Positions 61,341 to 64,000 of a stretch of 64,000 nt of DNA are shown piece after piece (the stretch's first letter is position 1; each line of letters opens with the position of its first letter). Below the pieces are notes generated by a model. The model was not told the origin of the DNA. It ran no database searches and saw nothing but the letters and a program-made list of their open reading frames with translations. Location: NCBI RefSeq assembly GCF_000708595.2, contig NZ_JARP01000003.1, positions 310,001-374,000 on the forward strand, given 5' to 3'. Source of the DNA: Flavobacterium sp. KJJ. Its GTDB lineage: Bacteria; Bacteroidota; Bacteroidia; Flavobacteriales; Flavobacteriaceae. A program made the position numbers and the translations under genes.

Positions 61341-61868
61341 TTATCTTTTGCCTTTTGAGGCTTTTTTTAGGTCAGTACCGCCAGGAAGCTGCATTTTGTC
61401 TGTAAGTACTGAAATTTCATTTAAATCAAAATTACCAGTTAGAGAAAGCAAAACGGTTTCGTCGTTTTTTGCACCTTCAACAAACATCAGTAATTCTTTT
61501 ATTTGTGTATCTGTAGCGCCTGATTTTACTAATATTTTTACATTTTTGCCACCGTCGTTTACTCGCATTAATTCTTCTAAACCTGCTGTTTTAATGTATT
61601 TTTCAGCAGAAGCTTTCATGTCAGCTTCGATTTTGGCATTCTTAGTTGTAAATACTTTTAAGTAATCTAATTTTTTAATAAGATTGATGTATTGCTGTGT
61701 TTCTTTATCCGAAGCATCAACTTTTACTTTGCTCATTAAATCGAACATTTTTTTGTTTACAATTACTGATGTTACGTCATCTTGACCATCAAATTTGTCA
61801 AACGCACCTTGTGCATAAAATGAATGTGTGAAAAAGGCGAAAACTAATGTTATGATGAAATTTTTCAT
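61341..61868 (-). CDS. DUF4252 secreted protein
   Basis: A 175-residue protein with a signal peptide (MKNFIITLVFAFFTHSFYAQ) but no lipobox Cys, unlike its neighbour. DUF4252 marks are DDVTSVIVNKKMFDLMSKVK, LDYLKVFTTKNAKIEADMKA and VLLSLTGNFDLNEISVLTDK. It is the first of two tandem paralogues and follows the anti-sigma-like gene by 16 nt. The two could be the target genes, or effectors, of the sigma factor; this is inferred from gene order alone. Confidence 0.88.
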   Translation of the reverse strand: MKNFIITLVFAFFTHSFYAQGAFDKFDGQDDVTSVIVNKKMFDLMSKVKVDASDKETQQYINLIKKLDYLKVFTTKNAKIEADMKASAEKYIKTAGLEELMRVNDGGKNVKILVKSGATDTQIKELLMFVEGAKNDETVLLSLTGNFDLNEISVLTDKMQLPGGTDLKKASKGKR

Positions 61869-61884
61869 TTTTGATTGAATTTAA

Positions 61885-62352
61885 TTACTGTTTAAAAATT
61901 TTGTTTTTTGATTGTTCATATTCTTGAATGTATTGTACACTTTCAATACCTACATTCACATTGTTTGACAATAGAGCCAAAGCTTTTTGCGTTGCCGCAA
62001 GGGCTTCTTCAGGATTGTCATAGGTTCCTAATTCTGATTGCGCTACAGGCTGAGCTGCAGGTTTTTCGCTAGCAAAGAAATAAGTTCCAATTCCGAGTAA
62101 AACAACTATCGAAGCTGCAATCGATAACCACGCTACATTTCGTTTCTTGTCCCGAGACTTTGGGAGTGGGATTTCCTGCATCGATTTTTGTTGTTTTACT
62201 TGAGAGAAATAACCAAACATTGGTTTGTATTGCTCTAAATGCTGCGCAACATTTGATGAAGAAAAGTATTCTTTTAATTGGTTTTCTTCTGCAATAGTAG
62301 TTTCTCCCTGAAAGTATTTTTCTAATATATTTTCTATTTTATCTAATTCCAT
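61885..62352 (-). CDS. Probable anti-sigma factor-like membrane protein
   Basis: A 155-residue protein. The N-terminal ~75 residues are cytoplasmic and helical (ENILEKYFQGETTIAEENQL, KEYFSSSNVAQHLEQYKPMF), as in anti-sigma domains. A single TM helix (VAWLSIAASIVVLLGIGTYF, residues ~74-93) and a periplasmic tail (QSELGTYDNPEEALAATQKA) follow. No zinc-finger (HxxxCxxC) is seen. It overlaps the sigma gene by 14 bp, so translation is coupled and an anti-sigma role is likely. Confidence 0.75.
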   Translation of the reverse strand: MELDKIENILEKYFQGETTIAEENQLKEYFSSSNVAQHLEQYKPMFGYFSQVKQQKSMQEIPLPKSRDKKRNVAWLSIAASIVVLLGIGTYFFASEKPAAQPVAQSELGTYDNPEEALAATQKALALLSNNVNVGIESVQYIQEYEQSKNKIFKQ

Positions 62353-62848
62353 AACTGTGTGTATTAACCATTGATTCTCTTATTTTTTTTCTCGCTCTCG
62401 AAAGTGCTACCCGAATAGCAGTTTCATTCATGTTGACAATTTTCGCAATTTCATCAAATTCATATTGCTCAACATCGCGAAGCTGAATTAATATTTGAAG
62501 CTGTTCGGGCAACTGACTTATAATTTTTTCTACCCAATCAAGACTATCAGCATCTTCTAATTTTTTATCTAATTGCGGTTCGCGGTCGGTATAATTATTA
62601 TGAACTATTTTTAGATTTCCGGCTCTTTTCGATTTTAACTGATCCAGACAATAATTTTTGGTCATTGTCATTGCTACTGCTTCAATATTATTATAAGCGT
62701 CTAAATTGTCTTTTTTGTTCCATAATTTTACCATTACTTCCTGAGTGGCATCTTCTGCTTCCTCAGTACTTGTGAGTAATCGTTTTGCAAGACGAAAAAC
62801 TTTGTCTTTAAAAGGATTAATCAATTCTATAAACACAACTTGATTCAT
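62339..62848 (-). CDS. ECF sigma factor (sigma-70 family)
   Basis: A 169-residue two-domain sigma factor. Region 2 is FRLAKRLLTSTEEAEDATQE and VMVKLWNKKDNLDAYNNIEA; region 4 is LPEQLQILIQLRDVEQYEFD, then EIAKIVNMNETAIRVALSRA. It directs RNA polymerase to a specific promoter set, most likely its own operon (anti-sigma and two DUF4252 genes) as the overlap and gene order suggest. The stimulus is unknown. Divergent to the S41 peptidase gene. Confidence 0.93.
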   Translation of the reverse strand: MNQVVFIELINPFKDKVFRLAKRLLTSTEEAEDATQEVMVKLWNKKDNLDAYNNIEAVAMTMTKNYCLDQLKSKRAGNLKIVHNNYTDREPQLDKKLEDADSLDWVEKIISQLPEQLQILIQLRDVEQYEFDEIAKIVNMNETAIRVALSRARKKIRESMVNTHSYGIR

Positions 62849-63102
62849 AATTGGTTATTTGTTGGTTTTTGGTTGGTTATAAGTTTTTCCTAATTATTAT
62901 GATCAATGTTTTTAAGAACATTTTACGGTTCTTTTTATTTTTAAATCAAAATGTATAAGTGAGCTTATATAATCAAGACGAGGCACTATTATTTTTGTTA
63001 CAAGCAATTTAAAAGTTTTTTTAGAAAAATTTCTATAAACTTACAGCAGTTAAAACTAAAGGTGTTATTTTTACGTTAATACTTATACTGAAACCTACAT
63101 AT

Positions 63103-64000
63103 ATGAAAACAATATTAAAGAGTTTATTACTAATTTTCCTGCTGGCTTTTTCTTTGCAGTCATGTGAAGATCAGGATGATGTTGAATCTCCATCAGATTT
63201 GCAGGTAAATGATTTTATCTGGAAAGGATTAAATCAGTTTTATTTATGGCAGCCGGATGTTGCTAATTTAGCTGATAACCGTTTTGCAACACAAGATGCA
63301 CTTAATTCTTTTCTAAGAGGATATTCTAAACCAGAAGATTTATTTCAGGATTTATTAAATAAACCGATCAGTAAATTTCCTAAAGGACAAGCTGTTGATC
63401 GTTTTAGCTGGATTGTTGACGATTATACGGTTTTAGAACAAGAACTTCAAGGTACAAGCAAAAATGACGGAGTTGACTTTAGATTGAGTTATAAGCCAGG
63501 AAGTACAACAGATCTGGTTGGTTTTGTACGTTATATTATTCCGAATTCTGATGCATCAACAAAAGATATCAAGCGCGGAGATTTATTTACAGGAGTAAAC
63601 GGTACACAGCTTACAGTTTCTAACTATCAATCACTTTTAAATGCCGATAGTTATACCTTAAATATGGCTACTTATAACGGAAGTACTGTTGCCACAAATG
63701 GCAAAACAGTTGCTTTAGTGAAAACAACTTTAGATGAAAATCCAATTCTAATTAATAAAGTGATAGTTTCTGGAGGTCATAAAATTGGTTATTTAATGTA
63801 TAACGGATTTTATCCAAATTATGATGCACAATTAAATAGCGCTTTTGGAGCATTAAAAGCAGAAGGAATTACTGATTTTGTTTTGGATTTAAGATATAAT
63901 GGCGGAGGTTCTATACAAACATCAGCGCGATTGGCCAGTATGATTACAGGTCAATTTACAGATAAGATTTTTGCAAAAGAAAAATGGAATCCAAAAGTAA
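63103..64000 (+). CDS. S41 peptidase lipoprotein, 3' partial
   Basis: The frame from ATG 63103 is open to the window end, so the C-terminus is missing. The lipoprotein signal is MKTILKSLLLIFLLAFSLQS followed by CEDQDD (Cys21). An N-terminal helical region (VNDFIWKGLNQFYLWQPDVA) and a PDZ-like domain (STKDIKRGDLFTGVNGTQLT) precede the start of the tail-protease domain (ITDFVLDLRYNGGGSIQTSA). S41 (C-terminal processing) peptidases use Ser/Lys; those residues lie beyond or near the end. Anchored in the envelope; substrate unknown. Confidence 0.88.
   Translation, partial: MKTILKSLLLIFLLAFSLQSCEDQDDVESPSDLQVNDFIWKGLNQFYLWQPDVANLADNRFATQDALNSFLRGYSKPEDLFQDLLNKPISKFPKGQAVDRFSWIVDDYTVLEQELQGTSKNDGVDFRLSYKPGSTTDLVGFVRYIIPNSDASTKDIKRGDLFTGVNGTQLTVSNYQSLLNADSYTLNMATYNGSTVATNGKTVALVKTTLDENPILINKVIVSGGHKIGYLMYNGFYPNYDAQLNSAFGALKAEGITDFVLDLRYNGGGSIQTSARLASMITGQFTDKIFAKEKWNPKV

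Noticed and set aside
1-64000. CRISPR array
   Set aside because: No regularly spaced direct repeats with unique spacers were seen; the repeats present are inverted or are tRNA copies.

Overview
The window looks like chromosome from a Flavobacterium-type member of the Bacteroidota. It is AT-rich. Several promoters match the phylum's TTG-N(18-19)-TAnnTTTG pattern (HU, rpmH, rpmE2, zapA operon). Many genes belong to Bacteroidota-typical families: DUF4290, DUF4252, DUF4199, DUF5686, the GlmU-like nucleotidyltransferase, type B L31 without zinc cysteines, and SusC/TonB-style receptors with an N-terminal carboxypeptidase-regulatory domain. All functions are read from sequence motifs and remembered family patterns; no database search was run.

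Layout. 1-5.2 kb: accessory metabolism (end of a DUF4130 DNA-repair-like gene, NTF2-like, secreted serine hydrolase, VOC protein, ArgA-like GNAT, DUF763). 5.2-7.1 kb: a divergent azoreductase/HxlR regulator pair bracketed by degenerate copies of the 3' end of a tRNA-Met gene. 7.08-16.15 kb: a genomic island inserted at tRNA-Met (intact gene at 16108-16181), bounded by direct repeats of about 104 bp. It is packed with phage-defence-like genes: AbiJ-NTD4/HEPN protein with two small partner genes, a large protein with a PD-(D/E)XK-like motif, an AlbA_2/Schlafen-type protein, an excisionase-like HTH and AbiH. It also holds two decayed copies of a serine recombinase. 16.3-29.8 kb: housekeeping (pabC-like, YqgE, HU, fmt-recQ, DUF493-DUF4290-murA, CDF transporter, DUF5686). 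29.9-33.6 kb: aroQ and four small outer-membrane beta-barrel genes. 33.7-38.7 kb: xerD, a PAS histidine kinase, rny, a 6S-type RNA, zapA and a ZapB-like coiled-coil gene. 38.8-50 kb: envelope and carbohydrate genes (M23 peptidase, TonB receptor, lipoprotein, MsbA-like ABC exporter, phosphosugar mutase, glycosyltransferase 2, DUF4199). 50.3-59.8 kb: rpmE2, GlmU-like, ABC-F, rpmH and carB. 59.9-64 kb: DUF2459, an ECF sigma/anti-sigma/DUF4252 operon and the start of an S41 peptidase lipoprotein.

The most interesting part is the tRNA-Met island. Its leftmost operon (9040 to 7254, minus strand) joins an AbiJ-like HEPN protein to a two-TM membrane protein and a small beta-rich protein whose start overlaps the preceding stop. 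This combination is not one I recognise as a named defence system. Two recombinase relics, each just upstream of a defence-like gene, suggest the island was built from at least two cassettes. The three tRNA 3'-end copies (5407, 7084, 16108) suggest repeated insertion at the same tRNA.
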